The position numbers were made by a program, and so were the translations under genes. Below the pieces are notes generated by a model. That model saw only the letters and a program-made list of their open reading frames with translations, searched no databases and had not been told where the DNA came from. This document shows positions 51,438 through 59,968 of a stretch of DNA of 64,000 bases, one piece after another (position 1 is the first letter of the stretch; each line of letters starts with the position of its first letter). The stretch covers positions 62,001-126,000 of the forward strand of contig NZ_JBLXIJ010000004.1 in assembly GCF_048269545.1 (NCBI RefSeq), written 5' to 3'. This DNA comes from Halpernia sp048269545 (GTDB taxonomy: Bacteria; Bacteroidota; Bacteroidia; Flavobacteriales; Weeksellaceae).

Positions 51438-52499
51438 TTGAAAACTAAAAAACAAAAGCCTGATTTTCTACATCTTGGTATAAAATTATTAAATTGGTTT
51501 AAGTTAAATTCTCGAGATTTACCTTGGCGGAAAACAAAAGATCCCTATAAAATTTGGATTTGTGAAATACTTCTACAACAAACTCAAGTAAAACAAGGCT
51601 TAAATCACTATTTGAAGTTTGTAGAGAAATTCCCAAATGTTAAAAATCTTGCAGAAGCAAATGAAGATGAAGTTTTATTATATTGGAAAGGACTTGGATA
51701 TTATTCCCGCGCTATTAATTTGCACAAAGCTGCTAAACAAATAATGCTTGATTTCAATGGAAAATTCCCCGAAAATTATACAGAAATTTTAAGTTTAAAA
51801 GGTGTTGGTAAATATACTGCAGCTGCAATTGCAAGTATCGCTTTTGAACAAAAGTTTCCTGCAGTTGATGGAAATTTTTATCGTGTTTTGTCTCGTCTTT
51901 TTGCAGACGATTTCGATGTTTCAAGAACAAATGCTTTTCAATACTTTTCAGAATTGGCGCTTCTGATGATGCCTGAATATCATATAGGTAATTTTAATGA
52001 AGCGATGATGGATTTGGGTTCAGAAATTTGCAAACCTAAAAATCCCTTTTGTGAAGCTTGTCCTTTTAATGAAGAATGTCTTGCTTTTAAGTCGGGAACA
52101 ATTAATAATTACCCAGTAAAAACTAAAAAAACGAAAGTCACAGATTTAGAATTGAATTATTTTTTTATTAATTATAAAGGAGAGTTTTTAATTCAACAGA
52201 GGAAAGATGATTTTATTTGGAAGAAATTGTATGAGTTTCCTACAGAAATCTCAGAAAATATAAATAAATATATTAGACGATCAACTTTAATTTCACATAA
52301 ATTGACGCATAAAAATTTAAAAATTACAATAAATGATGTTCAATGTCCGGATTTAAAAATATTTAAAAAATATGCGAAAGAAACTAATTTTGAAATTTCA
52401 GATTTTGAAGAATCCAAACAGAAATCTTTTCCAAAACCTTTGCAAAGTTATTTAGAAAAAATGGAGAAGAAAGAAGATTTCCAAGCGGAATTATTCTAA
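51438..52499 (+). CDS. mutY: adenine DNA glycosylase
   Basis: A 353-residue glycosylase. RDLPWR...DPYKIWICEILLQQTQV is the MutY N-terminus with its catalytic glutamate; the helix-hairpin-helix (LSLKGVGKYTAAAIASIAF) and VDGNFYRVLSRL with the catalytic aspartate follow; CKPKNPFCEACPFNEEC holds the [4Fe-4S] cluster; the C-terminal NUDIX-like domain reads 8-oxoG. It removes adenine mispaired with 8-oxoguanine, complementing the Fpg/Nei enzyme. The start must be the TTG at 51438, since a stop lies 12 bases upstream and no other start codon is near. Confidence 0.92.
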   Translation: MKTKKQKPDFLHLGIKLLNWFKLNSRDLPWRKTKDPYKIWICEILLQQTQVKQGLNHYLKFVEKFPNVKNLAEANEDEVLLYWKGLGYYSRAINLHKAAKQIMLDFNGKFPENYTEILSLKGVGKYTAAAIASIAFEQKFPAVDGNFYRVLSRLFADDFDVSRTNAFQYFSELALLMMPEYHIGNFNEAMMDLGSEICKPKNPFCEACPFNEECLAFKSGTINNYPVKTKKTKVTDLELNYFFINYKGEFLIQQRKDDFIWKKLYEFPTEISENINKYIRRSTLISHKLTHKNLKITINDVQCPDLKIFKKYAKETNFEISDFEESKQKSFPKPLQSYLEKMEKKEDFQAELF

Positions 52500-52533
52500 A
52501 TGAAAATCAAAACTTTAGAATTAAAAAAATCAC

Positions 52534-52541
52534 TATTTTTG
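52534..52541 (+). promoter_or_regulatory. -7 box directly before gldD
   Basis: TATTTTTG ends four bases before the gldD ATG, predicting a leaderless transcript. Confidence 0.5.
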
Positions 52542-52545
52542 CCGA

Positions 52546-53100
52546 ATGTTTAAAAACATATATTTTGTTTGCTTCATCTTAATTCTCAGTTCTTGTGGGA
52601 AAGATCCATTGCCGAAACCAAGTGGAGAATTGCGTTTAGAATATCCTGCACATAAATATCAAAGTTTTAATTCAGATTGTGCTTATTCTTTTGATTATTC
52701 TACTTTTGCGGAGATGCAAAACGCAAAACAATCATGTTGGTTTTATATCAATTATCCCAAAATGAAAGCCAAGATATTTCTTACTTATTTTCCCATTCAC
52801 AATGATTTTGCGTTGCATGTAAAAGAAGCAGAGAAATTAGTTTACGAACATACAATTAAAGCAAGTTCTATAGACACAAAATCTTTTAGTTATCCAGAAA
52901 AGAAAGTTTACGGCAATTTTTATGAATTACAAGGTCCAACTGCGTCGAATGTTCAGTTTTATGTGACAGATTCTACCAAACATTTTGTTACGGCAAATCT
53001 CTATTTTAATTCTCGCCCGAAACCTGATTCTCTTGCTCCTGCAGTGGAATATATTAAAAAAGATATGCTGCATTTGATTGATACTTTTAAATGGAAATAG
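52546..53100 (+). CDS. gldD: gliding motility lipoprotein GldD
   Basis: A 184-residue lipoprotein with lipobox LSSC (Cys17). The sequence after it (PKPSGELRLEYPAHKYQSFNSDCAYSFDYS) is the GldD signature. In Flavobacterium GldD is needed for gliding and for the type IX secretion system to work; its exact place in the machine is unknown. The LRR protein near 39 kb with a T9SS signal shows that the organism uses that system. It follows mutY by 46 bases, without the ssb and gldE genes that often intervene in Flavobacterium. Confidence 0.92.
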   Translation: MFKNIYFVCFILILSSCGKDPLPKPSGELRLEYPAHKYQSFNSDCAYSFDYSTFAEMQNAKQSCWFYINYPKMKAKIFLTYFPIHNDFALHVKEAEKLVYEHTIKASSIDTKSFSYPEKKVYGNFYELQGPTASNVQFYVTDSTKHFVTANLYFNSRPKPDSLAPAVEYIKKDMLHLIDTFKWK

Positions 53101-53178
53101 AACACAACAAAAAAACAGAAATAAAATTTAACCCATATTTAAGGGGTGGAAAATAAATAAATTTAGATTAAATAGATT

Positions 53179-54099
53179 ATGAAATTATTAGTAGTAGGAA
53201 GTGTCGCTTTCGACGCCATAGAAACTCCTTTCGGAAAAACAGATAAAATTTTAGGCGGTGCTGCAACCTACATTACTTTAGCTTCTTCCGTTTTGGGTGT
53301 AGAATCTGGAATTGTTTCTGTTGTTGGTGGAGATTTTCCGCAGGCGGATTTAGATATGCTTTCAAATAGAAAAATAAACATTGAAGGAATTGAAATCGTA
53401 AAAGAAGGAAAAACTTTTTTTTGGAGCGGTAAATATCACAATGATTTAAATTCTAGAGATACTTTGGTAACGGAAGTAAATGTTTTAGAACATTTTGATC
53501 CAAAGATCCCGGATTCTATGCAAGATGCAGAAGTTTTATTATTGGGAAATCTTCATCCAGGTGTTCAACTTTCTGTGTTGGAAAAAATGAAAAATAAACC
53601 AAAATTGGTTATTTTAGATACCATGAATTTTTGGATGGATTCAGCTTGGGGTATTTTAATGGAAATGATTGCAAAAACTGATGTAATTTCTATTAATGAT
53701 GAAGAAGCGAGACAACTTTCTGGAGAATATTCTTTGGTAAAAGCAGCTCAGAAAATCCATACATTAGGACCGAAATATGTAATTATTAAAAAAGGAGAGC
53801 ACGGCGCATTACTTTTCCATGAAGGTAAAATTTTCTCAATTCCAGCTTTACCTTTAGAAGTTGTATTTGATCCCACAGGAGCGGGAGATACTTTCGCGGG
53901 AGGTTTTGGAGCGCATCTTGCAAAAACTGGTGATTTTAGTTTTGAAAATATGAAAGCCGCAATAATTGTTGGTTCTGCAATGGCGTCATTTACAGTAGAA
54001 AAATTTGGAACAGAACGCTTAGAAACTGTTACAAATGAAGATTTAAAAAACAGAATTAACGATTTTAAGAATTTAACTTCTTTTGAAGTTGCTTTATAA
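53179..54099 (+). CDS. PfkB-family sugar kinase
   Basis: A 306-residue ribokinase-fold kinase. GGAATYITLASSVLG is the N-terminal sugar-binding region, GNLHPGVQ and ILDTMNFWMD are typical of the fold, and FDPTGAGDTFAGGFGAHLAK is the PfkB signature with the catalytic aspartate and anion hole. It phosphorylates a sugar, nucleoside or similar small alcohol; the substrate is not clear. The parvulin gene starts 13 bases after its stop, so they are probably in one operon. Confidence 0.88.
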   Translation: MKLLVVGSVAFDAIETPFGKTDKILGGAATYITLASSVLGVESGIVSVVGGDFPQADLDMLSNRKINIEGIEIVKEGKTFFWSGKYHNDLNSRDTLVTEVNVLEHFDPKIPDSMQDAEVLLLGNLHPGVQLSVLEKMKNKPKLVILDTMNFWMDSAWGILMEMIAKTDVISINDEEARQLSGEYSLVKAAQKIHTLGPKYVIIKKGEHGALLFHEGKIFSIPALPLEVVFDPTGAGDTFAGGFGAHLAKTGDFSFENMKAAIIVGSAMASFTVEKFGTERLETVTNEDLKNRINDFKNLTSFEVAL

Positions 54100-54112
54100 A
54101 AATAAAACATTA

Positions 54113-55942
54113 ATGAAAAAATTAAGCGCTTTTTTACTGTTGGTATTTGTAAATACTTTTTGCTTTGCTCAATTTATGATTATTGGGAAAGACAGTATTT
54201 CTTTAGCAGATTTTAAAAAAGATAATTTATATGGGCTTCAAAATTCTGGAGTTGAAAAAACCATTAAAACAACTCAAGATTTTTATCTTTTACAGCAATT
54301 TGCAAAAGAAAAAAAAGCAGATACTTTGTCTTCTTTTAAAAATTCTATGGCAGATAGAGAAAGAGAATTACGTGAAAAATTATTTTTGCCAACCGCAGTT
54401 ACCGAACCTTTATTAAATGAATTTATTACAGATAATAAAACAGAAAAAAAAGTTTTGGTTTTTATTAAAGAATTGACGCCAGAAGATAAGACAGATTACA
54501 ATACAATTTATAATGATGTAAAATCTGGCAAAATTACGATTGAAGAAGCCATCAAAGAATACATGAAAAAACCAGCAAAAGCATTTTATGTAAAACCTGG
54601 AACGATGGATAATGAAATGTATTCTGAAATTAAAAATTTACCCAAAAACGGTTTCACAAAATTATATCAAACTTCCAAAGTTGTTGCTTTTGCGGAACTT
54701 TTAGATAGTCGTCCGAGTTTAGGATATTTAATTTTTGGCACTATTTCTTTTCCAAATGATGCCAATGCAGAAAAAATGAAAGCCGATATTTTAACAGCTT
54801 TAAAAAGTGGTAAGAAATTTCCTGAAGTTGCAAAATTATACGGTTCATCTGATTCAGAGAAAAATAATGGTGGTTTAGTAATGGGTTCTCCAACTTTGCC
54901 AGATGAAGTTTATGCCGCACTTAAAGACAAAAAAGCGGGTGAATATTCTGATGCGGTTTTAGTTGCAGATAAATATTTTATTTTTAATATTTATTCTCTT
55001 ACACCTTATATTTTGGATGCAAAAAATAAAGAATTCTTTAAGGCTGAAATGATGAAATCTTCTTATGCAGATTTAGTTCAGAAAAACTTAATAGAATATT
55101 TAAAAAAACAACCCACTTATAAGGAAAAAGCAGAGTACAAAAATGTGCAAAAATCCTACGCCAATTTAATGGCCGAAAAAAAACCAGCAACTATTTTATA
55201 TTCTTATAATAATCACAATCTTAGTGTAGATGATCTAAAAAAATTATTGAATGAAAAAGTAAAAGATGCCGATAAATTAAAACCAGAAGAATGGAAAGAT
55301 TTATTAAACATCATTAATTCACAGTTTATTTACAATTCTTATGCAAAAGATTTTAATAATAGAAAAGATGTAAAACCAGAATTAGAATCTGCAAAAAGAA
55401 ATCTTTATTCAGAATTTATATTTTCTAATTGGTTGAAAAGTGAAATAAAATCCCATCCAGAATGGCTTACAGAATATTATAATAAAAATAAAAGCAAATA
55501 TATTTGGGAAAGTAGAGCAGAAGGAAGAGTTGCAATTTTTAATGATGAAAATTTAGCAAAAACAATTTCAAAAGAAATAGCCGATGCTAAAAACTGGGAT
55601 ACTTTAAAGAAAAAATATGAAGGTAAAAAGAATGATAAAAACCAAGATTTAATTAATTTTGAAAATGGTGAAATGTCTAAAACTGCAGAAGTTTTCACAA
55701 AATATAAAGTGCCTTTTGAAAAAGGAGTTTTCACCACTAAAATGGGACCAAAAACTTTAGTAATTGCGATAGATGAAATTTTACCTCCTTCTCAAATGTC
55801 AGAAAAAGATGCTGAAGAATATTTGAAAGATAATGTTACAGAAGAACAATTAAATTCTATTATTGCAACGCAACGTGCTAAAACAAAAATTGTGGTACAA
55901 CCAGAATTTTTAAAAGACTTAGAGAAAAACTTTAAGAAATAA
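54113..55942 (+). CDS. exported peptidyl-prolyl isomerase, parvulin type
   Basis: A protein of about 609 residues from the ATG at 54113, which gives a proper signal peptide (KKLSAFLLLVFVNTFCFAQ); an upstream ATG at 54083 overlaps the kinase gene. One parvulin domain is recognisable at about residues 205-300 (LGYLIFGTISF ... YGSSDSEKNNGGLVMGSPTLPDEVY). The flanking helical regions resemble SurA/PrsA-type chaperones. It probably helps outer-membrane proteins fold in the periplasm. A second parvulin protein follows. Confidence 0.85.
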   Translation: MKKLSAFLLLVFVNTFCFAQFMIIGKDSISLADFKKDNLYGLQNSGVEKTIKTTQDFYLLQQFAKEKKADTLSSFKNSMADRERELREKLFLPTAVTEPLLNEFITDNKTEKKVLVFIKELTPEDKTDYNTIYNDVKSGKITIEEAIKEYMKKPAKAFYVKPGTMDNEMYSEIKNLPKNGFTKLYQTSKVVAFAELLDSRPSLGYLIFGTISFPNDANAEKMKADILTALKSGKKFPEVAKLYGSSDSEKNNGGLVMGSPTLPDEVYAALKDKKAGEYSDAVLVADKYFIFNIYSLTPYILDAKNKEFFKAEMMKSSYADLVQKNLIEYLKKQPTYKEKAEYKNVQKSYANLMAEKKPATILYSYNNHNLSVDDLKKLLNEKVKDADKLKPEEWKDLLNIINSQFIYNSYAKDFNNRKDVKPELESAKRNLYSEFIFSNWLKSEIKSHPEWLTEYYNKNKSKYIWESRAEGRVAIFNDENLAKTISKEIADAKNWDTLKKKYEGKKNDKNQDLINFENGEMSKTAEVFTKYKVPFEKGVFTTKMGPKTLVIAIDEILPPSQMSEKDAEEYLKDNVTEEQLNSIIATQRAKTKIVVQPEFLKDLEKNFKK

Positions 55943-55979
55943 TTATAATAAAATATAAAGCTTAATTCAATTAGAATTA

Positions 55980-55987
55980 TAAATTTG
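55980..55987 (+). promoter_or_regulatory. -7 box before the second parvulin gene
   Basis: TAAATTTG lies 21 bases before the ATG at 56009, so the second gene can have its own promoter. No -33 TTG at the expected place. Confidence 0.4.
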
Positions 55988-56008
55988 CAACTTATTTAAT
56001 AAGAGATA

Positions 56009-57364
56009 ATGACAAACGGTATAAAATATTTATTTTTCGTGTTTTTCCTTGGTTTAGGATCAGCGCAATTTTCGGCGCAACTAAAACCAGGTCAATTAGT
56101 TGACGGAATTTCTGCAGTTGTGGGAAATGAAATTGTTTTAGAATCAGATATTCAAGAACAATTAAATTACGCGAAACAACAAGGCGAAAACGTTTCTGAT
56201 AAATGTACATTTTTAGAAAAAATGATTGGAAACAAACTTCTCATTTATCAAGCAAAAAAAGATACCTTAATTGAAGACCGTTCTTCTGTAATTAGAGAAA
56301 ACGCGAATAGTAAATTTTCATCAATATTATCTCAATTTCCAGATGAAAAATCTATGCTTGCTGCTTATAAATTTAGAACAGCTTATGAAATGAAAAATGC
56401 CATTATAAAAATTGATACCGATCAATATTATGGTCAAGCAAAATATGGAAGAATTACGGAAAAAGCAGATGTGACACCAAATGAAGTTACAGATTTTTAT
56501 AATCTTTACAAATCTCAATTACCAGAAGTAAAAGACGAAGTTACTTTGGCAGAAATAAGTTTATACCCGAAACTAACTGAAGCTCACAAACAAGAATTAA
56601 TAAACAAATTAAAAAAAATAAAACAGGATATTCTTAATGGTGAAAGTTTTGAAAACGAAGCCAGAATTTATTCTGAAGATACTGGTTCTGCAAAAAATGG
56701 TGGACTTTATAAAAATATTTCCCGTGGTAAAATGGTAAAAGCTTTTGAAGCAACTGCACTAAATTTGCAAGAAGGTGAAATTTCTGATCCGGTAGAATCA
56801 GAATTTGGTTTTCATATTATTCAGTTAGTTAAAAAATCTGGGAAACAATACGATGCACGTCATATTTTATTAAAAGCAGTTCCGGATGCAGAAGAAATTG
56901 CAGTGGCAAAAAAGAAATTAGACAGTATTAAAACTTTAATTACTTCTGGCGAAATTACTTTTAAAAATGCAGCTTTCAGATTTTCGGATAATAAAAATAC
57001 AAAATTTAGCGGTGGAATAATTTCCGGGCAAGACGGTGATAAAATAGAAAAAACATCTTTACCTGCAAATATTGCGTACCAAACTGCAGGAGTAAATAAA
57101 GGTGATTTAACGGATGTTTTTGAAGATGAATTAAATGATAGAAAAGTAGTTTCTCTTATAAAAGTAGAAGATGTAATTGGAGCTCATCGTTTAGATATTT
57201 CTACAGATTATGATCGTATAAAAGAATTGGCGCTGACTAAAAAGAAAAACGAAATGGTAGAAAAATGGATTAATGAAGAAATTCCAAAAACCTTCATTTC
57301 ACTAAATAAACGCTATGACGATTGCGATTTTAAAACTAATTTCAAGAAAGAAGTAGCAAAATAA
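56009..57364 (+). CDS. SurA-like periplasmic foldase
   Basis: A 451-residue protein: signal peptide (about 1-24), a SurA N-terminal chaperone domain (VDGISAVVGNEIVLESDIQEQL), then two parvulin-like domains. The first has ARIYSEDTGSAKNGGLYKNISRGKMVKAFE and ISDPVESEFGFHIIQLV; the second has YDARHILLKAVPD. It fits the SurA layout, so it probably carries unfolded outer-membrane proteins to the BAM machinery. It follows another parvulin protein, making a foldase pair. A strong terminator ends the unit. Confidence 0.9.
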   Translation: MTNGIKYLFFVFFLGLGSAQFSAQLKPGQLVDGISAVVGNEIVLESDIQEQLNYAKQQGENVSDKCTFLEKMIGNKLLIYQAKKDTLIEDRSSVIRENANSKFSSILSQFPDEKSMLAAYKFRTAYEMKNAIIKIDTDQYYGQAKYGRITEKADVTPNEVTDFYNLYKSQLPEVKDEVTLAEISLYPKLTEAHKQELINKLKKIKQDILNGESFENEARIYSEDTGSAKNGGLYKNISRGKMVKAFEATALNLQEGEISDPVESEFGFHIIQLVKKSGKQYDARHILLKAVPDAEEIAVAKKKLDSIKTLITSGEITFKNAAFRFSDNKNTKFSGGIISGQDGDKIEKTSLPANIAYQTAGVNKGDLTDVFEDELNDRKVVSLIKVEDVIGAHRLDISTDYDRIKELALTKKKNEMVEKWINEEIPKTFISLNKRYDDCDFKTNFKKEVAK

Positions 57365-57372
57365 AAATATTT

Positions 57373-57403
57373 AATCTCTGGTTTTTTCAGAGATTTTTTT
57401 TGT
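57373..57403 (+). terminator. intrinsic terminator
   Basis: Stem AATCTCTG / CAGAGATT with a seven-base loop and a run of eight T ends the foldase unit. Confidence 0.88.
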
Positions 57404-57487
57404 TTAAAATTTCACAACTTCAACTTCACAACTTTTTCTTATTTTTACGCTATGAGTAGTTTTATAGATTTTGGTATAGCCAAAAAG

Positions 57488-58435
57488 ATGAAAGAAAGTC
57501 AAGAAAATAAAATCACCAATTTATTTCAAATAAAATATCCTATAATTCAAGGTGGAATGATTTGGCATTCTGGTTGGAAGTTGGCTTCTGCCGTTTCTAA
57601 TTGCGGCGGTTTAGGATTAATTGGCGCCGGAAGTATGTATCCAGATATTTTGCGTGAAAATATTCAGAAATGTAAATTGGCAACTTCAAAACCTTTCGGT
57701 GTAAATGTTCCCATGCTTTATCCAAATTTAGAAGAAATATTTAAAATAATTTTAGAAGAGAAAATTAAAATTGTTTTTACTTCAGCAGGAAATCCAAAAA
57801 CTTACACAGAAATTTTACAAAAAGAAGGAATCAAAGTGGCGCACGTTGTTTCTTCTACTAAGTTTGCTATAAAATGTGAGGAAGCAAATGTAGATGCAGT
57901 TGTAGCAGAAGGTTTCGAAGCAGGAGGTCACAATGGAAGAGATGAAACCACTACATTTTGTTTAATTCCAAATGTGAGAAAAAATATTTCAAAACCGTTG
58001 ATTGCAGCAGGTGGAATTGCACTTGGTTCTCAAATGAAAGCAGCGATGATTTTAGGCGCAGATGGAGTTCAAATAGGTTCTCGTTTTGCGGCAACAGAAG
58101 AAGCAAGTTCCCATGAAACTTGGAAAAATAAAATTACAGAATTAAACGAAGGTGACACACATTTAACTTTAAAAGAATTAGCGCCTGTAAGAATGGTAAA
58201 AAATAATTTTTATAATTCTTTGGAGAATCTTTATGAAAGTGGCAGAAATAAAGAAGCTTTAAAAGAAACTCTCGGAAGAGCTCGTGCAAAACGTGGTATG
58301 TTTGAAGGAGATTTAGAAGAAGGTGAATTAGAAATCGGGCAAGTTTCTGCTTTAATTTCAGAAATTTTACCCGTAGAAAAAGTCTTTGAAAATCTTTTAG
58401 AAGAATTTAATTCTTCGGATTTTTCTAAATTTTAA
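57488..58435 (+). CDS. nitronate monooxygenase-like FMN enzyme
   Basis: A protein of about 315 residues from the ATG at 57488; homologues as I recall them begin near this point (ENKITNLFQIKYPIIQGGM), but an ATG at 57452 adds 12 residues. It is a TIM-barrel flavoprotein of the 2-nitropropane dioxygenase/FabK/IMPDH group: GGLGLIGAGSMYPD, VAEGFEAGGHNGRDE with the catalytic histidine, PLIAAGGIALGSQM for FMN phosphate, and DGVQIGSRFAATEEAS. The FabK function (enoyl-ACP reductase) is not excluded. Confidence 0.85.
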   Translation: MKESQENKITNLFQIKYPIIQGGMIWHSGWKLASAVSNCGGLGLIGAGSMYPDILRENIQKCKLATSKPFGVNVPMLYPNLEEIFKIILEEKIKIVFTSAGNPKTYTEILQKEGIKVAHVVSSTKFAIKCEEANVDAVVAEGFEAGGHNGRDETTTFCLIPNVRKNISKPLIAAGGIALGSQMKAAMILGADGVQIGSRFAATEEASSHETWKNKITELNEGDTHLTLKELAPVRMVKNNFYNSLENLYESGRNKEALKETLGRARAKRGMFEGDLEEGELEIGQVSALISEILPVEKVFENLLEEFNSSDFSKF

Positions 58436-58531
58436 AAAATAATTTTCTCACAGATTTTGCAGAAAGTACGGTTTCAAAATACTTAGAATCTACGTCATCT
58501 GGAAAATCTGCGAGAGAAAATGAAAAAAATA

Positions 58532-58813
58532 TTATGCAAGAGACGCTTTCAAGACTTCAAAACCTCCTCCATTATAAACATCAGTCAATCCTTCATTTTT
58601 AAAAAATTGTGTCGCTTTTTCGCTTCTATTTCCACTTCGGCAAAAGAAAACTTTTGGTCCATCTAAATTGATAATTTCCTCCTTTCTGTCTTCAATTTCT
58701 CCTAAAGGAATATTTTGTGCATTTTCTATTTCACCATCCATTTGTAGTTCCATTTCTTCGCGAACATCGATTAAATGGTAATTTCCACTTTCTAAAACTT
58801 CTGATAATGTCAT
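58532..58813 (-). CDS. rhodanese-domain protein
   Basis: A protein of about 93 residues from the ATG at 58813; a longer form from 58849 has an unlikely leader. It is a single rhodanese domain: YHLIDVREEMELQMDGEIENAQNIPLGEI, the active-site loop FCRSGNRS with catalytic Cys, and GLTDVYNGGG. It carries sulfur as a persulfide, in thiosulfate or other sulfur transfer. It is divergent from queG over a palindromic promoter region. Confidence 0.88.
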   Translation of the reverse strand: MTLSEVLESGNYHLIDVREEMELQMDGEIENAQNIPLGEIEDRKEEIINLDGPKVFFCRSGNRSEKATQFFKNEGLTDVYNGGGFEVLKASLA

Positions 58814-58830
58814 TATATTTTTTTTAAATG

Positions 58831-58859
58831 TATTTTTGTATTGATACAAAACAAATTTA
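58831..58859. promoter_or_regulatory. divergent promoter with 18-base palindrome
   Basis: TATTTTTG (58831-58838, plus) faces queG and TAAATTTG (58859-58852, minus) faces the rhodanese gene. Between and overlapping them is the palindrome TTTTGTATTGATACAAAA (58834-58851). The layout suggests one regulator for both genes. Confidence 0.45.
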
Positions 58860-58889
58860 CAAAAATTCCTTTATCTACAAAGAATTCAG

Positions 58890-59822
58890 ATGCTGCAGAA
58901 CAGACAAAAATATTCAGAATTAATAAAATTGAAAGCGGATAAATTTGGCTTTCAATCTTGTGGTATTTCAAAAGCTGAATTTTTAGAAGAGGATGCAAAA
59001 AACCTGGAAAAATGGTTGAAAAATAATTACCACGGAGAAATGCAATACATGGAAAATTATTTTGATAAAAGACTCAATCCAACTCTGCTTGTCGAAGGTT
59101 CTAAATCTGTAATTTCTTTGTCTTACAACTATTTTCCTGAAGAAAAAATTGAAACTTTAGATAATTTTAAAATTTCGAAATACGCTTATCGCGAAGATTA
59201 CCATGAGATTATTAAAAGTATTTTAAAAGATTTAGTTAAAGAATTACAAGAGGAAATCGGAGATTTTGAATTTAGAATATTTGTAGATTCTGCACCAGTT
59301 TTAGAGCGAGCTTGGGCGAGAAAATCTGGAATTGGTTGGGTAGGGAAAAATGCCAATTTAATTACTAAACAAAATGGATCTTTCTATTTTTTAGCAGAAA
59401 TTATTTGTGATTTAGATTTAATGGAAGATCACGAAACTACCGATCATTGCGGAACTTGCAAAAAATGTATAGACGCTTGTCCAACCGACGCCATCATTTC
59501 TGATAAAATTATTGATGGAAGCAAATGTATATCTTATGCCACAATCGAATTAAAAAATGAAATTCCCGCACATTTCAAAGATAAAATGGAAGATTGGATG
59601 TTTGGTTGCGATATTTGTCAAGATGTTTGTCCTTGGAATCGGTTTTCACTCCCAAATAAGCAGGAAAAATTTCAACCAAATTCTTATTTAAAAGATTTTA
59701 GGAAAAATGATTGGCAAGAAATTAATCAGGAATTATTTTCTGAAATATTTAGAAAATCGCCTGTAAAAAGAACCAAATTTGCAGGTCTGGAAAGAAATAT
59801 TAAATTTTTAAGTGAAGATTAA
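58890..59822 (+). CDS. queG: epoxyqueuosine reductase
   Basis: A 310-residue enzyme. The N-terminal half binds cobalamin (VDSAPVLERAWARKSGIGWVGKNA). Two ferredoxin-type cluster motifs follow: CGTCKKCIDACPTDAI and CDICQDVCPWN. It reduces epoxyqueuosine to queuosine in tRNA, the last step of the pathway, and needs a B12 cofactor. The C-terminus lacks the HEAT-repeat extension of some longer forms. It is divergent from the rhodanese gene. Confidence 0.93.
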   Translation: MLQNRQKYSELIKLKADKFGFQSCGISKAEFLEEDAKNLEKWLKNNYHGEMQYMENYFDKRLNPTLLVEGSKSVISLSYNYFPEEKIETLDNFKISKYAYREDYHEIIKSILKDLVKELQEEIGDFEFRIFVDSAPVLERAWARKSGIGWVGKNANLITKQNGSFYFLAEIICDLDLMEDHETTDHCGTCKKCIDACPTDAIISDKIIDGSKCISYATIELKNEIPAHFKDKMEDWMFGCDICQDVCPWNRFSLPNKQEKFQPNSYLKDFRKNDWQEINQELFSEIFRKSPVKRTKFAGLERNIKFLSED

Positions 59823-59875
59823 TAAAAATTAAAAAAATGTTACACTTATTAAATAATTTTTAAACAGTATTTTGT

Positions 59876-59916
59876 CATTCTGTAGAAATCTAAGAAGTTG
59901 AGATTCCTACAGAATG
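59876..59916. repeat. CATTCTGTAG-type hairpin repeat
   Basis: Arms CATTCTGTAGAAATCT (59876-59891) and AGATTCCTACAGAATG (59901-59916) pair with one mismatch. This looks like a dispersed Bacteroidota repeat rather than a terminator, since no T-run follows. Confidence 0.65.
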
Positions 59917-59968
59917 ATAAATAAGAAAAAATACGGAAATATACCTATGTAAAATTAAAATTTAAAAA

